Positions 1 through 8,668 of a stretch of DNA of 35,590 bases are shown piece after piece; position 1 is the stretch's first letter, and each line of letters starts with the position of its first letter. The notes beneath the pieces are model-generated. The model was not told where the DNA came from. It worked only from the letters and a program-made list of their open reading frames with translations, and did not search any database. Made by a program: the position numbers and the translations under genes. This stretch comes from an uncultured Bacteroidales bacterium (GTDB lineage Bacteria > Bacteroidota > Bacteroidia > Bacteroidales > Bacteroidaceae), in the NCBI GenBank assembly GCA_902798705.1, contig CADBXS010000043.1:1-35590 (forward strand), read 5' to 3'.

Positions 1-1910
1 ACACAAATCAACTTACCCAAAGGAAAAGCCACATCCAAGTTCTTCAGGTTGTTGCCTTCACAACCGTGGAGCACCAGCTTTTGGTCGTTTTCGTAAGTCC
101 ATTTTCCCCTATCCTTTTTCTCCATGTGCTCCTCGCCTCTCAGCCAGTGAGCTGTGATGGTATCGGCCTGAAGGAGCTGAGCTGGTGTGCCTTGGAACAC
201 TACCTCGCCTCCGTAACGTCCAGCACGAGGACCGATATCAACGATATAGTCAGCAGCCATCATCATATCTCTGTCATGCTCCACGACAATGACGGTGTTG
301 CCCAAGTCGCGCAAAGCCTTGAGGGAATTGATGAGTCGCACATTGTCGCGCTGATGCAGACCGATGCTCGGTTCGTCGAGAATATAGAGCACATTCACCA
401 ACTGGGAACCAATCTGTGTGGCCAAGCGGATGCGCTGGCTCTCTCCACCAGAGAGGGATGCCGTCTGACGGTTCAAGCAGAGATAGTCGAGTCCCACATC
501 CAAGAGGAATTTCAGACGCTTGTTGATTTCCTTCAGAATCTCTCCTGCAATGGATGCTTCACGTTCGGAAAGCTGCTCGGTGATATGCAAACTCCATTCG
601 TAGAGTTCGCCCAAGTCCATCTTCGACAACTGGTATATGTTGCGGTCTCCAATCTTATAGCAAAGAGACTCCTGGCGGAGACGAGCTCCCTGGCAATCTG
701 GACATGTGCAGACACGGTCGAAAGACTCTGCCCAACGCTGTGCCTGTGCGGAGTTCTCTTCCTCGCCCAACTGATGGATGAACTTGGCGATGCCACCATA
801 GTCGCAGTAATAATCGCTACTCGTATGTAGTTTCGAAGCCTTGATGCAGATGCGCTCGTCGGAGCCATAAATCACATCGTGCAAAGCCTCGGCAGAAAGG
901 TCTTTAATAGGTGTTTTGAGGTTGAAACCATACATCTCGAGCACTGCTTCAATCTCGTAGAATATCATCGAACTCTTGGCCTTACCCAATGGAGCCAAGC
1001 CGCCTTCACTAACACTCAAATTACGATTGGGAACGATTTTATCTTCGTCAATCAAGCTGACATAGCCCAAACCTTTGCAGCGAGGGCAATAGCCTTCGGG
1101 TGAGTTAAAGGAAAAATTGTTCGGTGCAGGGTCGTTATAACTGATGCCCGTAGTGGGACACATCAGCCGCTTACTATAAAACTTAGGATTCTCGGAACCA
1201 CGTTCCAACAGCATCAGCAGTCCTTCGCCCAACCTCATAGCAATGTCGATACTCTTGCGCAAGCGGTCTGTATCCTTGGAATTTACAGCCAACTTATCTA
1301 CCACCACTTCGATGTTGTGGTTCTTGTAGCGGTCCACCTTCATATCAGGCACGATGTCCATCATCACGCCATCCACACGGATATTCAGATAGCCCTTCCG
1401 ACGCATGGAGTCGAAGAGCTCACGGTAGTGTCCCTTTCTGCTTCTCACAACAGGAGCAAGGATGTAGATAGCCTTGCCGTCGTAGTCGTTGAGAATCAGT
1501 TCGAGAATCTTGTCCTCAGTGTATTTCACCATCTTCTCTCCCGTCACATAACTGTATGCCGTACCTGCACGAGCAAAAAGAAGTCGCATGAAATCATAGA
1601 TTTCGGTAACGGTGCCCACGGTGGAACGTGGATTCTTGTTGGTGGTCTTCTGCTCAATACTGATGACAGGGCTCAAACCTGAAATCTTGTCCACGTCGGG
1701 GCGCTCCATGCCTCCGAGGAAATTACGAGCATAGGCAGAAAAGGTTTCAATATAACGGCGTTGGCCTTCGGCATAAAGAGTGTCGAAAGCCAAACTGGAT
1801 TTGCCACTGCCGCTCAGTCCTGTAATAACGGTAAGACTGTTGCGAGGGATTGTTACATTGATATTCTTGAGATTGTGTACACGAGCACCGAGCACTTCAA
1901 TATTGGCCAT
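1..1910 (-). CDS. uvrA: UvrA, excinuclease ABC subunit A (3' end beyond window)
   Basis: Damage-recognition ATPase of nucleotide excision repair, acting in the cytoplasm with UvrB and UvrC. The frame starts at the ATG complementary to 1908-1910 (MANIEVLGARVHNLKN) and stays open for about 636 codons to the left edge; the family is about 940 residues, so roughly the last third lies outside. The first Walker A reads TGLSGSGKSS near residue 33. A zinc-binding region shows CPRC and CPDC pairs. The first ABC signature LSGGESQRI and Walker B ILDEPSIGLHQRD lie around 350-470. The window cuts the gene at GCEGNNLKNLDVAFPLGKL, just before the second Walker A. It follows the secreted-protein gene on the same strand after a 71-nt gap. 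Identification is very secure. Confidence 0.97.
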   Translation of the reverse strand, partial: MANIEVLGARVHNLKNINVTIPRNSLTVITGLSGSGKSSLAFDTLYAEGQRRYIETFSAYARNFLGGMERPDVDKISGLSPVISIEQKTTNKNPRSTVGTVTEIYDFMRLLFARAGTAYSYVTGEKMVKYTEDKILELILNDYDGKAIYILAPVVRSRKGHYRELFDSMRRKGYLNIRVDGVMMDIVPDMKVDRYKNHNIEVVVDKLAVNSKDTDRLRKSIDIAMRLGEGLLMLLERGSENPKFYSKRLMCPTTGISYNDPAPNNFSFNSPEGYCPRCKGLGYVSLIDEDKIVPNRNLSVSEGGLAPLGKAKSSMIFYEIEAVLEMYGFNLKTPIKDLSAEALHDVIYGSDERICIKASKLHTSSDYYCDYGGIAKFIHQLGEEENSAQAQRWAESFDRVCTCPDCQGARLRQESLCYKIGDRNIYQLSKMDLGELYEWSLHITEQLSEREASIAGEILKEINKRLKFLLDVGLDYLCLNRQTASLSGGESQRIRLATQIGSQLVNVLYILDEPSIGLHQRDNVRLINSLKALRDLGNTVIVVEHDRDMMMAADYIVDIGPRAGRYGGEVVFQGTPAQLLQADTITAHWLRGEEHMEKKDRGKWTYENDQKLVLHGCEGNNLKNLDVAFPLGKLIC

Positions 1911-1981
1911 CCAAAAAGAATTAAGAATGAGGAATGAGTCGTTAAGCTTTAATCTTTAATTATTTTATTATTAACTAAGTT

Positions 1982-2644
1982 CTATCCGTCTGCACCAGAA
2001 CTTTCCACTTCCTTTGTGCCTTTCAGCACGTTGATGGCTTTCTTGATTCTGTAGTGCAGTCCATCACTACCAACAGCATCAAGATTAAGGAAATAAACGC
2101 CATCCTTCACAGGCTCACCTCCTTGCTTGCCATCCCATCCATCTGCGAGATTCTCGAGAGTGAAGGTGTGCATCTTCTTGCCCCAGCGGTTGACAATGAC
2201 ACCACTGACCTTCACAAGCGACTCGTATTCTACCGTATAGACATCGTTCACCACCACCTTGATTTCATCGCTCACGATTTCAACGGTGTCGTTCTTGGAA
2301 TCATCCACAAAGGTGGTGTAGAGCTTGATGCCATAGCCACCCGCCTGTGTCAGCGTATAAGTGACTTCTTCGTCGAAGCGCGTGAGTACAGGCGAATCCT
2401 CTCCCTCATCGGAACGATAGATTCTCCATTCACACACATATCGATACTGCCCACCATTATCATCAATGTTGGCGATACATGTAATATCTACAGGAGCCTG
2501 TGTGATTGACTCATCACCAGCATTCAACTCAACGTTGGATTGTTCTTTTTGAGAGTAGAAACTCACCGTAGGTGCTGTGCTCTGAGCTATGAGTTGAACA
2601 AAGCATCCCAAGGCCGCGAGAATGAGCAAAGAATATCTTTTCAT
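1982..2644 (-). CDS. Secreted protein with gliding/T9SS type B-like C-terminal domain
   Basis: About 220 residues. I start at the ATG at 2644 because it begins a typical signal peptide (MKRYSLLILAALGCFVQLIAQ); the longer frame to 2653 would need a TTG. The middle looks like beta-sandwich sequence without a recognised catalytic motif. Residues about 150-210 (VNRWGKKMHTF, then DGW-DGK and VKDGVYFLNLDA) follow the pattern of the CHU_C / gliding-motility-associated C-terminal domain (NRWG, WDG, DGVY), which in Bacteroidota targets proteins to the type IX secretion system. A TAnnTTTG-type -7 element (CAAAAATA on the plus strand, 2678-2685) lies upstream. The function of the body is unknown. Confidence 0.75.
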   Translation of the reverse strand: MKRYSLLILAALGCFVQLIAQSTAPTVSFYSQKEQSNVELNAGDESITQAPVDITCIANIDDNGGQYRYVCEWRIYRSDEGEDSPVLTRFDEEVTYTLTQAGGYGIKLYTTFVDDSKNDTVEIVSDEIKVVVNDVYTVEYESLVKVSGVIVNRWGKKMHTFTLENLADGWDGKQGGEPVKDGVYFLNLDAVGSDGLHYRIKKAINVLKGTKEVESSGADG

Positions 2645-2749
2645 TTCAAACAATTTGTCAATTATACGATTTCAATGCAAAAATAACGATTCTGAACGAC
2701 AAATTTGTATATAAAAGGTAGAAATTATTGAAGGATTGTCTTTTTAATT

Positions 2750-2780
2750 TTTGTCATATACACAGTTTTTACTAATTTTG
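2750..2780 (+). promoter_or_regulatory. Bacteroidota-type promoter of the LysM gene
   Basis: TTTG at 2750-2753 and TAATTTTG at 2773-2780, separated by 19 nt, match the Bacteroidota -33/-7 pattern. The start codon follows 35 nt later, and the divergent gene begins on the other side. Confidence 0.65.
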
Positions 2781-2815
2781 CAAGTTGAAAAATTGTGCAA
2801 ATATCTTTCAAAACA

Positions 2816-4438
2816 ATGAAAATAGCAAGAAAATTATTGTTCGGTATGCTGTTCTGCGCACTATCCACTTCCCTTTTCGCGCAGAATGTCGTGAAGCATG
2901 AAGTGCAAAGCGGAGAAACACTCTATTCCCTCGCTCGCAACTATGGTGTGACAGTGGAAGCCATTAAGCAGGCCAACCCTTCTATCGAAGGTGAAAACAT
3001 CATTACAGGACAGGTGATTACCATTCCGAATGCCAGCAAAAGCGGAAAGGTGCAAAGCGTATCGACTCCAGAGACAATTCATTCAGACGCTAAGCAGACA
3101 CCCGTTCTGCCTAAAACCCAGCCAGGAAAGAAGCCTGGATGCAAGTTAATGCTGTTAGTGGAGAAAAAAACCACTGTGTATAGTATCTGCAAGGAATATG
3201 GCATCACCGAGGATGAATTCTACCACGCCAACCCTCAGATTGAGAAGGCAAAAATCAAGAAGGGCAATTATGTTTGCATCCCTTATTCTGCACAGGAACT
3301 GGCTCAGCAACGTGCAGCTGAAGAAAAACGACAGGCTGACCAGCGTGCTGCAGAAGAAAAAGCAAGAAAAGAGGCTGAAGCTAACGCCATCAAGAAATAT
3401 CCAAAGCTCAACGTGGCAGTCATCCTGCCTTTCGACCTGAGTTCGAAGAACAAGTCAAACGAAGCCATCAAAGTTATCGACTTCTACGAAGGTTTCCTCT
3501 TGGCTGTTGAAAACCTGAAGAAGCAAGGTGTTTCAGTTGACATCTATGCCTACGAAGAAAAAGGCACTTTCACAAGCAGAATCGACACCATCCTCACTCA
3601 GCCGATGATGCCTCACATGAACCTCATCGTGGGACCAATGCGCATTGAGCACATCCCTGCTGTCAGCCGCTTTGCCAAGCAGCACAACATTCCGCACGTA
3701 GTGCCATTCTCAACGAATGCGACTATCACCTCGTCTGCCCCAACAACGTTCCAAGTAAACACATCAGTAAAATCGCTCTACGGAAAAGTGTATCAGCAAT
3801 TTATGGATCGCTATCCTGATAGCAGAGTGGTATTCGTGAACTGCGATGGCAGCGATAAGGAAGACTACATTGCTGGTTTCAAGAGAGCACTCAGCGACAA
3901 GGGCCACGCTTTCCAAAGTTGTGAACTGTCGGAAGTGAAGAGCATCTCTAAGATTGTACCTGAAACCGACAAACGACTGATTTTTATCCCTACATCGTCA
4001 TCTCAGCAGAACTTGCAGCAACTGGTTCGCAACCTCAACGCCAACGCTGCGAGCGACATGACTCAATACAACGTCTCGCTCTTCGGCTACCCAGAGTGGC
4101 AGACCTTCAAGGAGTACAACAAACAGAACATGCGCAAATACAACGCATCTATCTTCGCTACGTTCTACACCAACAGCCGCAGTTCGGATGTGAGCAACTT
4201 CAACGCCAAATTCAAGGATTGGTTCAAGCGTGACCAATTCAACTCATACCCTCTCTTCGGCCTTCTGGGCTACGATGTGGGCAATTTCTTCATTTCGGGA
4301 CTGAGCAAATTTGGCAACAAATTCTGCGAACGCCAGGATGGTGTGAACGTGACTGCACTCCAAAACCCTATGCGCTTTGAAAAGAGAAGTGGCGATAACG
4401 GATTCGTCAACATCAGTCTGAAGATTATTTCCATGTAA
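2816..4438 (+). CDS. LysM / periplasmic-binding-like envelope protein
   Basis: 540 residues from the ATG at 2816, chosen because it opens a signal peptide (MKIARKLLFGMLFCALSTSLFAQ); the frame extends upstream only through a GTG. Residues about 26-72 are a LysM peptidoglycan-binding module (VQSGETLYSLARNYGV, ending GQVITIPN). A second LysM-like module follows at about 105-150 (TVYSICKEYGI). An Ala/Glu/Lys coiled stretch at 165-190 (QQRAAEEKRQADQRAAEEKA) leads to a type 1 periplasmic-binding-protein fold (LNVAVILPFDLSS, INLIVGPM-like strands) to about residue 510. Such proteins sit in the periplasm on the wall; the ligand is unknown. The stop lies 4 nt before the PorT-family gene, so the two are co-transcribed. 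Confidence 0.85.
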   Translation: MKIARKLLFGMLFCALSTSLFAQNVVKHEVQSGETLYSLARNYGVTVEAIKQANPSIEGENIITGQVITIPNASKSGKVQSVSTPETIHSDAKQTPVLPKTQPGKKPGCKLMLLVEKKTTVYSICKEYGITEDEFYHANPQIEKAKIKKGNYVCIPYSAQELAQQRAAEEKRQADQRAAEEKARKEAEANAIKKYPKLNVAVILPFDLSSKNKSNEAIKVIDFYEGFLLAVENLKKQGVSVDIYAYEEKGTFTSRIDTILTQPMMPHMNLIVGPMRIEHIPAVSRFAKQHNIPHVVPFSTNATITSSAPTTFQVNTSVKSLYGKVYQQFMDRYPDSRVVFVNCDGSDKEDYIAGFKRALSDKGHAFQSCELSEVKSISKIVPETDKRLIFIPTSSSQQNLQQLVRNLNANAASDMTQYNVSLFGYPEWQTFKEYNKQNMRKYNASIFATFYTNSRSSDVSNFNAKFKDWFKRDQFNSYPLFGLLGYDVGNFFISGLSKFGNKFCERQDGVNVTALQNPMRFEKRSGDNGFVNISLKIISM

Positions 4439-4442
4439 ATCA

Positions 4443-5165
4443 ATGGGTAAAGTCAGGTACATTTTTCTCTTATCACTCTTCACACTCCACTTCATCTCTG
4501 CCTCGGCCCAAGTGGGAGAACGACGCAGCGACTTCTCGGTGGGTGTGAATGCGGGAATGACGATGTCGCGCATCGATTTCACGCCAACCATCAAGCAGAA
4601 GTGGAAAAATGCACCAACAGCAGGTGTATCTCTTCGCTACATTTGCGAGAAATACTTCACTGCCATCTGCGGCGTACAGCTGGAACTGAACTATGCCAAC
4701 ATGGGTTGGAAAGAACTCATCGAAGACGGTTCTCTCAATGAATACCAGCACAACATCAACTACTTCCAGCTGCCCATGCTCATGCAGATGGGTTGGGGCC
4801 GCGAACGCAGGGGCTTCAAGTTTGTGTTCGAGGCAGGTCCGCAGATAGGTATTGCCATCAGCACCAGCGAACAGAAGGGAGGCGCTGGGGCATGGGACAT
4901 CTCGAAACGCCCTAACAACGTGGTCTATCAATACAGCCATGACATCGACAACACATTCGAATATGGCATCACCGCTGGCTTAGGCTTGGAGTTCTCCTCC
5001 GTTATTGGGCATTTCATCCTCGACGGACGCTACTATTACGGATTGTCCGACACCTACGATTCCTCGAAGAAGGGCTTTTTCTCTCGTTCCGCCAATTCTG
5101 CCATCGTCGTCAAGCTCAACTATCTCTTCGACTTGAGCAGAACCAAGAACGACAACATCAAATAG
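4443..5165 (+). CDS. PorT-family outer membrane beta-barrel protein
   Basis: 240 residues with a signal peptide (MGKVRYIFLLSLFTLHFISASAQ) and then alternating aromatic/hydrophobic strands typical of a small outer-membrane barrel: FSVGVNAGMTMS, YFQLPMLMQMGW, FEAGPQIGIAIS, YGITAGLGLEF, VVKLNYLFDL. The pattern fits the PorT/outer-membrane-beta-barrel family of Bacteroidota, whose founding member works in type IX secretion; many relatives have no proven role, so I do not call it porT. It starts 4 nt after the LysM gene and probably depends on the same promoter. Confidence 0.8.
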   Translation: MGKVRYIFLLSLFTLHFISASAQVGERRSDFSVGVNAGMTMSRIDFTPTIKQKWKNAPTAGVSLRYICEKYFTAICGVQLELNYANMGWKELIEDGSLNEYQHNINYFQLPMLMQMGWGRERRGFKFVFEAGPQIGIAISTSEQKGGAGAWDISKRPNNVVYQYSHDIDNTFEYGITAGLGLEFSSVIGHFILDGRYYYGLSDTYDSSKKGFFSRSANSAIVVKLNYLFDLSRTKNDNIK

Positions 5166-5206
5166 TCCTCTCATTTTTTTCGAAAAATTCTAATACCTAT
5201 ACTAAT

Positions 5207-7129
5207 ATGAAACATCATCGCTTATTGTCTGTCCTTTTGACAGCTACACTTACCCTTTCCGCTCAGGCTCAGAACACAGAGCCAAAGGTGGCTTACCTGT
5301 TCACTTACTTCACGGGTAATGCCCCTGAGCAAGAGCAAATCTGCTATGCACTCAGCGACGACGGATACAATTACACCCCTCTCAACTATGGGGCACCCGT
5401 CATCAAGAGCGACACCATTGCCCTTACGGGATGCGTGCGCGACCCTCACATCCTGCGTGGAGAAGATGGAAACACCTTCTATATGGTTGTCACCGACATG
5501 AAGTCGAGCTTAGGTTGGAGTTCTAACCGTGGTATGGTCCTCATGAAATCGACTGACCTCATCCATTGGACACACTCCACCGTCCATTTCCCAACCAAGT
5601 ACCCAAAGACTTGGCGCAATGTTATTCGTGTATGGGCTCCTGAAACCATCTACGACAATCAGGCAAAGCGCTATATGGTGTTCTACTCACTCCGCACCGA
5701 CGACCCTAACTCCTTCGACCGCATTTACTATTCCTACGTGAACGACGACTTCACCGACCTCATTGGTGAACCTCAATACCTCTTCGATAATGGTGCAGCC
5801 ACCATCGATGGTGACATCGTCTTCAATCCTGCCGACCAGCTCTACCACCTTTTCTATAAGAGCGAATCAGGTCGAGGCATCTACCAAGCAACAGCCAAGC
5901 AACTCACCGCCGAAAGAGGACAGCGCAACGGTAGTCGATGGATAAAAATCGACGGACATGTTGACCAGACAAAAGAGGCCGTTGAAGGTGTCGGCGTATG
6001 CCAGTCCATTGATGGCAAGTCGTGGATTGTGATGTACGACTGCTACGGCAACGGACACTATCAGTTCTGCAAGAGCCCCGACCTCAAGACTTTCGAAGTG
6101 GTGCAGAACACCAAGACTGAAGGCATGTTTACCCCTCGCCACGGCACCATCATCCCTATCACTCAGGCTGAGAAAGACCGCCTGCTCAAGGAATATGGCA
6201 ATTACAAGCAGCCTATCCTCCCAGGTTTCCATGCAGACCCAGAGGTGCTCTATTCCCACCTAACCAAGAAATACTACATCTACTCTACCACCGACGGCTA
6301 TCCTGGCTGGGGTGGATATAAGTTCAACGTATTCTCCTCCTCCGACCTCATCAACTGGAAGGACGAAGGCACCATGCTCGACGTGAAGAGCGACCAAGTG
6401 GCATGGGCACGAGGCAATGCTTGGGCGCCAGCTATTGAGGAAGTGAAGCAGAAGGACGGTTCTTACAAATACTACTTCTATTTCAGTGCCGATGCAGGCA
6501 GACGGAAGGAAATCGGTGTTGCTATTGCCGACAATCCTGTGGGTCCATTTGTAGATTTCGGCAAACCTATCATCAGCGACCTTCCTGAAGGTGTGCGTGG
6601 AGGACAACAAATCGATGTGGATGTATTCACCGACCCTAAGTCGGGCAAGCACTACATCTATTGGGGCAACGGCTACATGGCAGGAGCAGAACTGAATGCC
6701 GACATGACGAGCCTCAAGCCAGGTACCACCGTAGTGCTCACACCAAAGGGCGGTACGCTCCAAACTTACGCTTATCGTGAGGCTCCATACGTATTCTATC
6801 GCAAGGGAACATACTATTTCCTTTGGTCGGTAGATGACACTGGCAGTCCTAACTACCACGTTTGCTACGGCACCTCTAAATCTCCACTCGGACCAATCGA
6901 AGTGGCTAAGGAGCCAATCATCCTTCAGCAAGTGCCTGAAAACAAAATCTACGGCACTGCCCACAACTCCATCCTTCAGATTCCTGGCAAAGACGAGTGG
7001 TACATCGTTTATCACCGCATCAACAAAAACTACATCGAGCGTTCCATGAGTCCTGGTACCCATCGTGAAGTCTGCATCGACAAACTCACCTTCGCCAAGG
7101 ATGGCACCATCATCCCTGTCCACCGCTGA
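5207..7129 (+). CDS. Secreted bimodular glycoside hydrolase family 43 enzyme
   Basis: 640 residues with signal peptide MKHHRLLSVLLTATLTLSAQAQ. Two five-bladed-propeller GH43-type domains are seen. Domain 1 (about 28-330) has VRDPHIL (D79), VWAPETI (143-149), TIDGDIVF (D201) and a histidine in TPRHGT (H312). Domain 2 (about 337-640) has FHADPEV (D344, likely base), WAPAIEE, QIDVDVF (D470), REAPYVF (E525, likely acid) and TAHNSI (H586). GH43 enzymes cleave arabinose- or xylose-containing side chains and some galactans. With the pectate lyase gene downstream, a role in trimming pectin arabinan/galactan decorations is a reasonable inference; the exact linkage cannot be told. Both domains keep acidic residues at the expected places, so both may be active. 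Confidence 0.9.
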   Translation: MKHHRLLSVLLTATLTLSAQAQNTEPKVAYLFTYFTGNAPEQEQICYALSDDGYNYTPLNYGAPVIKSDTIALTGCVRDPHILRGEDGNTFYMVVTDMKSSLGWSSNRGMVLMKSTDLIHWTHSTVHFPTKYPKTWRNVIRVWAPETIYDNQAKRYMVFYSLRTDDPNSFDRIYYSYVNDDFTDLIGEPQYLFDNGAATIDGDIVFNPADQLYHLFYKSESGRGIYQATAKQLTAERGQRNGSRWIKIDGHVDQTKEAVEGVGVCQSIDGKSWIVMYDCYGNGHYQFCKSPDLKTFEVVQNTKTEGMFTPRHGTIIPITQAEKDRLLKEYGNYKQPILPGFHADPEVLYSHLTKKYYIYSTTDGYPGWGGYKFNVFSSSDLINWKDEGTMLDVKSDQVAWARGNAWAPAIEEVKQKDGSYKYYFYFSADAGRRKEIGVAIADNPVGPFVDFGKPIISDLPEGVRGGQQIDVDVFTDPKSGKHYIYWGNGYMAGAELNADMTSLKPGTTVVLTPKGGTLQTYAYREAPYVFYRKGTYYFLWSVDDTGSPNYHVCYGTSKSPLGPIEVAKEPIILQQVPENKIYGTAHNSILQIPGKDEWYIVYHRINKNYIERSMSPGTHREVCIDKLTFAKDGTIIPVHR

Positions 7130-7145
7130 AAGTGAAAAAATAAGG

Positions 7146-7298
7146 GACCCTCCCCCTACCCCTCCCTGTGAGGGCGAGGAGTAGATAGTCAAGCAATTAT
7201 AGCCAAATGAATGGTGACATCATAGATAATTCATTAGATAATTCAGCGAGCAGAGTGTCCACACCCCTCCCTCAAAGGGAGGGGCAAGGGGGAGGGTC
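7146..7298. repeat. MITE-like element with about 30-bp terminal inverted repeats
   Basis: The left end reads GACCCTCCCCCTACCCCTCC and the right end is its near-exact reverse complement (..GGGGAGGG.. to GAGGGTC at 7298). The total is about 153 bp and there is no transposase. The right arm holds its own perfect hairpin: CCCCTCCCT at 7264-7272 and AGGGAGGGG at 7276-7284 around 3 nt. A similar CCCCT/ACTCCCC hairpin lies at 11498-11531. The element covers the apparent start codon of the next gene. A non-autonomous mobile repeat is my inference. Confidence 0.6.
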
Positions 7299-7971
7299 TG
7301 AGTTAGGACGTAGTTTGGCTCTTATTTTCGACCTCGATGGTACCCTACTCGACACCCTCGACGACTTATGGGCAAGCGTAAATCATGCGCTTGCCTCTTT
7401 TTCTCTGCCTCTTCGAAGCAAGGAGGAAGTGCGTCAGTTCCTTGGCAATGGAGCAAAAGTTCTAATTCACAAGTCGTTGCCATCTAACAGCACTGCCGAA
7501 TTGGAAGAAGCTGTACTCGCCACATTTCGCCAGCACTATCTTCTCCATAGCCTCGATGCAACGCAACCCTACGCTGGCATTCTGCCACTTCTTCAGCAAT
7601 GCAAGACACTCGGCCTGAAAACAGCCATCGTCAGCAACAAGCCCAATGCCGTTGTTCAAGAGCTTCACCAATCCTTCTTCCCTTCGCTCATCGACCTTGC
7701 CATCGGTGAACAGCAACCCAAAATCCGTCGAAAGCCCCATCCAGACATGGTTCTTCATGCCATGAAGCAATTGGGCTCCACGCCACAGGAATGTCTCTAT
7801 ATAGGTGATAGCGAAGTGGATATGGAAACAGCGAAGAATGCTGGAATCGCTTGCATATCAGTGTCTTGGGGATTTCGCGACCGCAGTTTTCTGGAATCAT
7901 TAGGTGCTCGCGTCATCGTCGATTCCCCAGAGGAAATACTTCTTCACATCAGCAATGGGGATTCACAATAA
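7207..7971 (+). CDS. HAD-superfamily phosphatase, phosphoglycolate-phosphatase-like
   Basis: A Gph/PGMB-like haloacid-dehalogenase hydrolase that removes phosphate from a small phosphorylated metabolite. The core shows motif I IFDLDGTLLDT (nucleophile D42, acid D44), motif II IVSNKP (S143), the lysine of motif III (near RRKPHPD, about 175) and motif IV YIGDSEVDM (D201, D205), with a helical cap between I and II. Family proteins usually begin just before motif I; here the first 36 residues (STPLPQREGQGGG...) are translated from the inverted-repeat element, so the true start may be a TTG near 7314 or the element may have extended the protein. The last codons (NGDSQ) are formed by a copy of a 22-bp repeat. 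Confidence 0.88.
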   Translation: MNGDIIDNSLDNSASRVSTPLPQREGQGGGSELGRSLALIFDLDGTLLDTLDDLWASVNHALASFSLPLRSKEEVRQFLGNGAKVLIHKSLPSNSTAELEEAVLATFRQHYLLHSLDATQPYAGILPLLQQCKTLGLKTAIVSNKPNAVVQELHQSFFPSLIDLAIGEQQPKIRRKPHPDMVLHAMKQLGSTPQECLYIGDSEVDMETAKNAGIACISVSWGFRDRSFLESLGARVIVDSPEEILLHISNGDSQ

Positions 7972-8006
7972 TTTTATTGGGGACAAACTCCAGTGAATCC
8001 CCATTG
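7953..8006. repeat. 14-bp inverted repeat at the end of the HAD gene
   Basis: CAATGGGGATTCAC at 7953-7966 and its exact complement GTGAATCCCCATTG at 7993-8006 can form a hairpin with a 26-nt loop that spans the stop codon (7969-7971). The left arm is an inverted copy of the 22-bp repeat. It may end transcription, but it has no T-run after it. Confidence 0.55.
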
Positions 8007-8070
8007 TTGTTCTCGTGAATCCCCATTGTTGCAAGAGTCATTCCCCATAGTTGTAAGAGTGAATCCCCAT
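7983..8070 (-). repeat. Tandem array of a 22-bp repeat, four units
   Basis: Read on the minus strand, units of exactly 22 nt at 8049-8070, 8027-8048, 8005-8026 and 7983-8004 all begin ATGGGGA followed by TTCAC or ATGAC, and three end CAAC plus A/T. The fourth is diverged in its second half. The same unit recurs at 26607-26706 in the opposite orientation. No known family is recognised. The rest of this gap (8071-8195) holds only a possible -7 element TAAATTTG at 8146-8153. Confidence 0.75.
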
Positions 8071-8195
8071 TCGCGTTTTTACAGTTTTCCAATGCATGGA
8101 AACAAATAATTGATGGGATAGACATCATATCTCATTATTTTGCGTTAAATTTGCAAAGTAATGTGCAAACTATCACTATCTAACTATCCATCAAT

Positions 8196-8657
8196 ATGAA
8201 AAAAAGATTCTTCATTTCCCTATTGTTTCTCATCTATCTGGCCGCTCCTTCGTGGGCTCAAACCCAGCAGACGGTCACCATCAACGGACAAACGGTAGAT
8301 AAGACAGTAGTAAAAATCACATTCGACAAGGACCAAGTGGTGCTACATTTCAGCGACGGGCTTACCCAAACAGCCGACATGGACAATGTGTCTATCGCCT
8401 TCAGTCCGTCGGACGCTGAAAGCATCAGTTCTCTTCAGAGCAATGCGTTCATCTTCCACGGAGTTGTGAATGTACAACTCACCATCGGAAATTTGCAGGA
8501 AGGAACGCATCTCACTATCTTCAACGCAAACGGACAGCACATGATGTCTGCCCAAAGCACTGGCGGAACAACCACGCTTCAAGTATCGCAACTCCCTGCG
8601 GGAACATACATCCTGAAGGCAGGCTCTCAATATGTTAAATTTCAGAAAACCAAATAG
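8196..8657 (+). CDS. Small secreted protein with T9SS type A-like sorting domain
   Basis: 153 residues: signal peptide MKKRFFISLLFLIYLAAPSWAQ, a central strand-rich part (residues about 25-90) and a C-terminal region (about 92-153) that resembles the type IX secretion sorting domain: LTIFNANGQHMMSAQ, then LPAGTYILKAGSQYVKFQKTK, i.e. NG-turn, LPAGTY and a basic end. Such domains take proteins across the outer membrane and may be cleaved there. There is almost no cargo before it. The gene stops 11 nt before the pectate lyase start, so the two are surely co-transcribed. Its role is unknown; a helper or surface-anchor partner of the lyase is possible. Confidence 0.75.
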   Translation: MKKRFFISLLFLIYLAAPSWAQTQQTVTINGQTVDKTVVKITFDKDQVVLHFSDGLTQTADMDNVSIAFSPSDAESISSLQSNAFIFHGVVNVQLTIGNLQEGTHLTIFNANGQHMMSAQSTGGTTTLQVSQLPAGTYILKAGSQYVKFQKTK

Positions 8658-8668
8658 ATAGAGCCATC

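Noticed and set aside
66-830. 254-codon plus-strand frame at the left edge
   Set aside because: Antisense to uvrA, whose ABC signature and zinc motifs are read on the minus strand.
6260-7192. 310-codon open frame on the minus strand
   Set aside because: Antisense to the GH43 gene and the inverted-repeat element. The sequence lacks any domain pattern, while the plus frame has full catalytic motifs.
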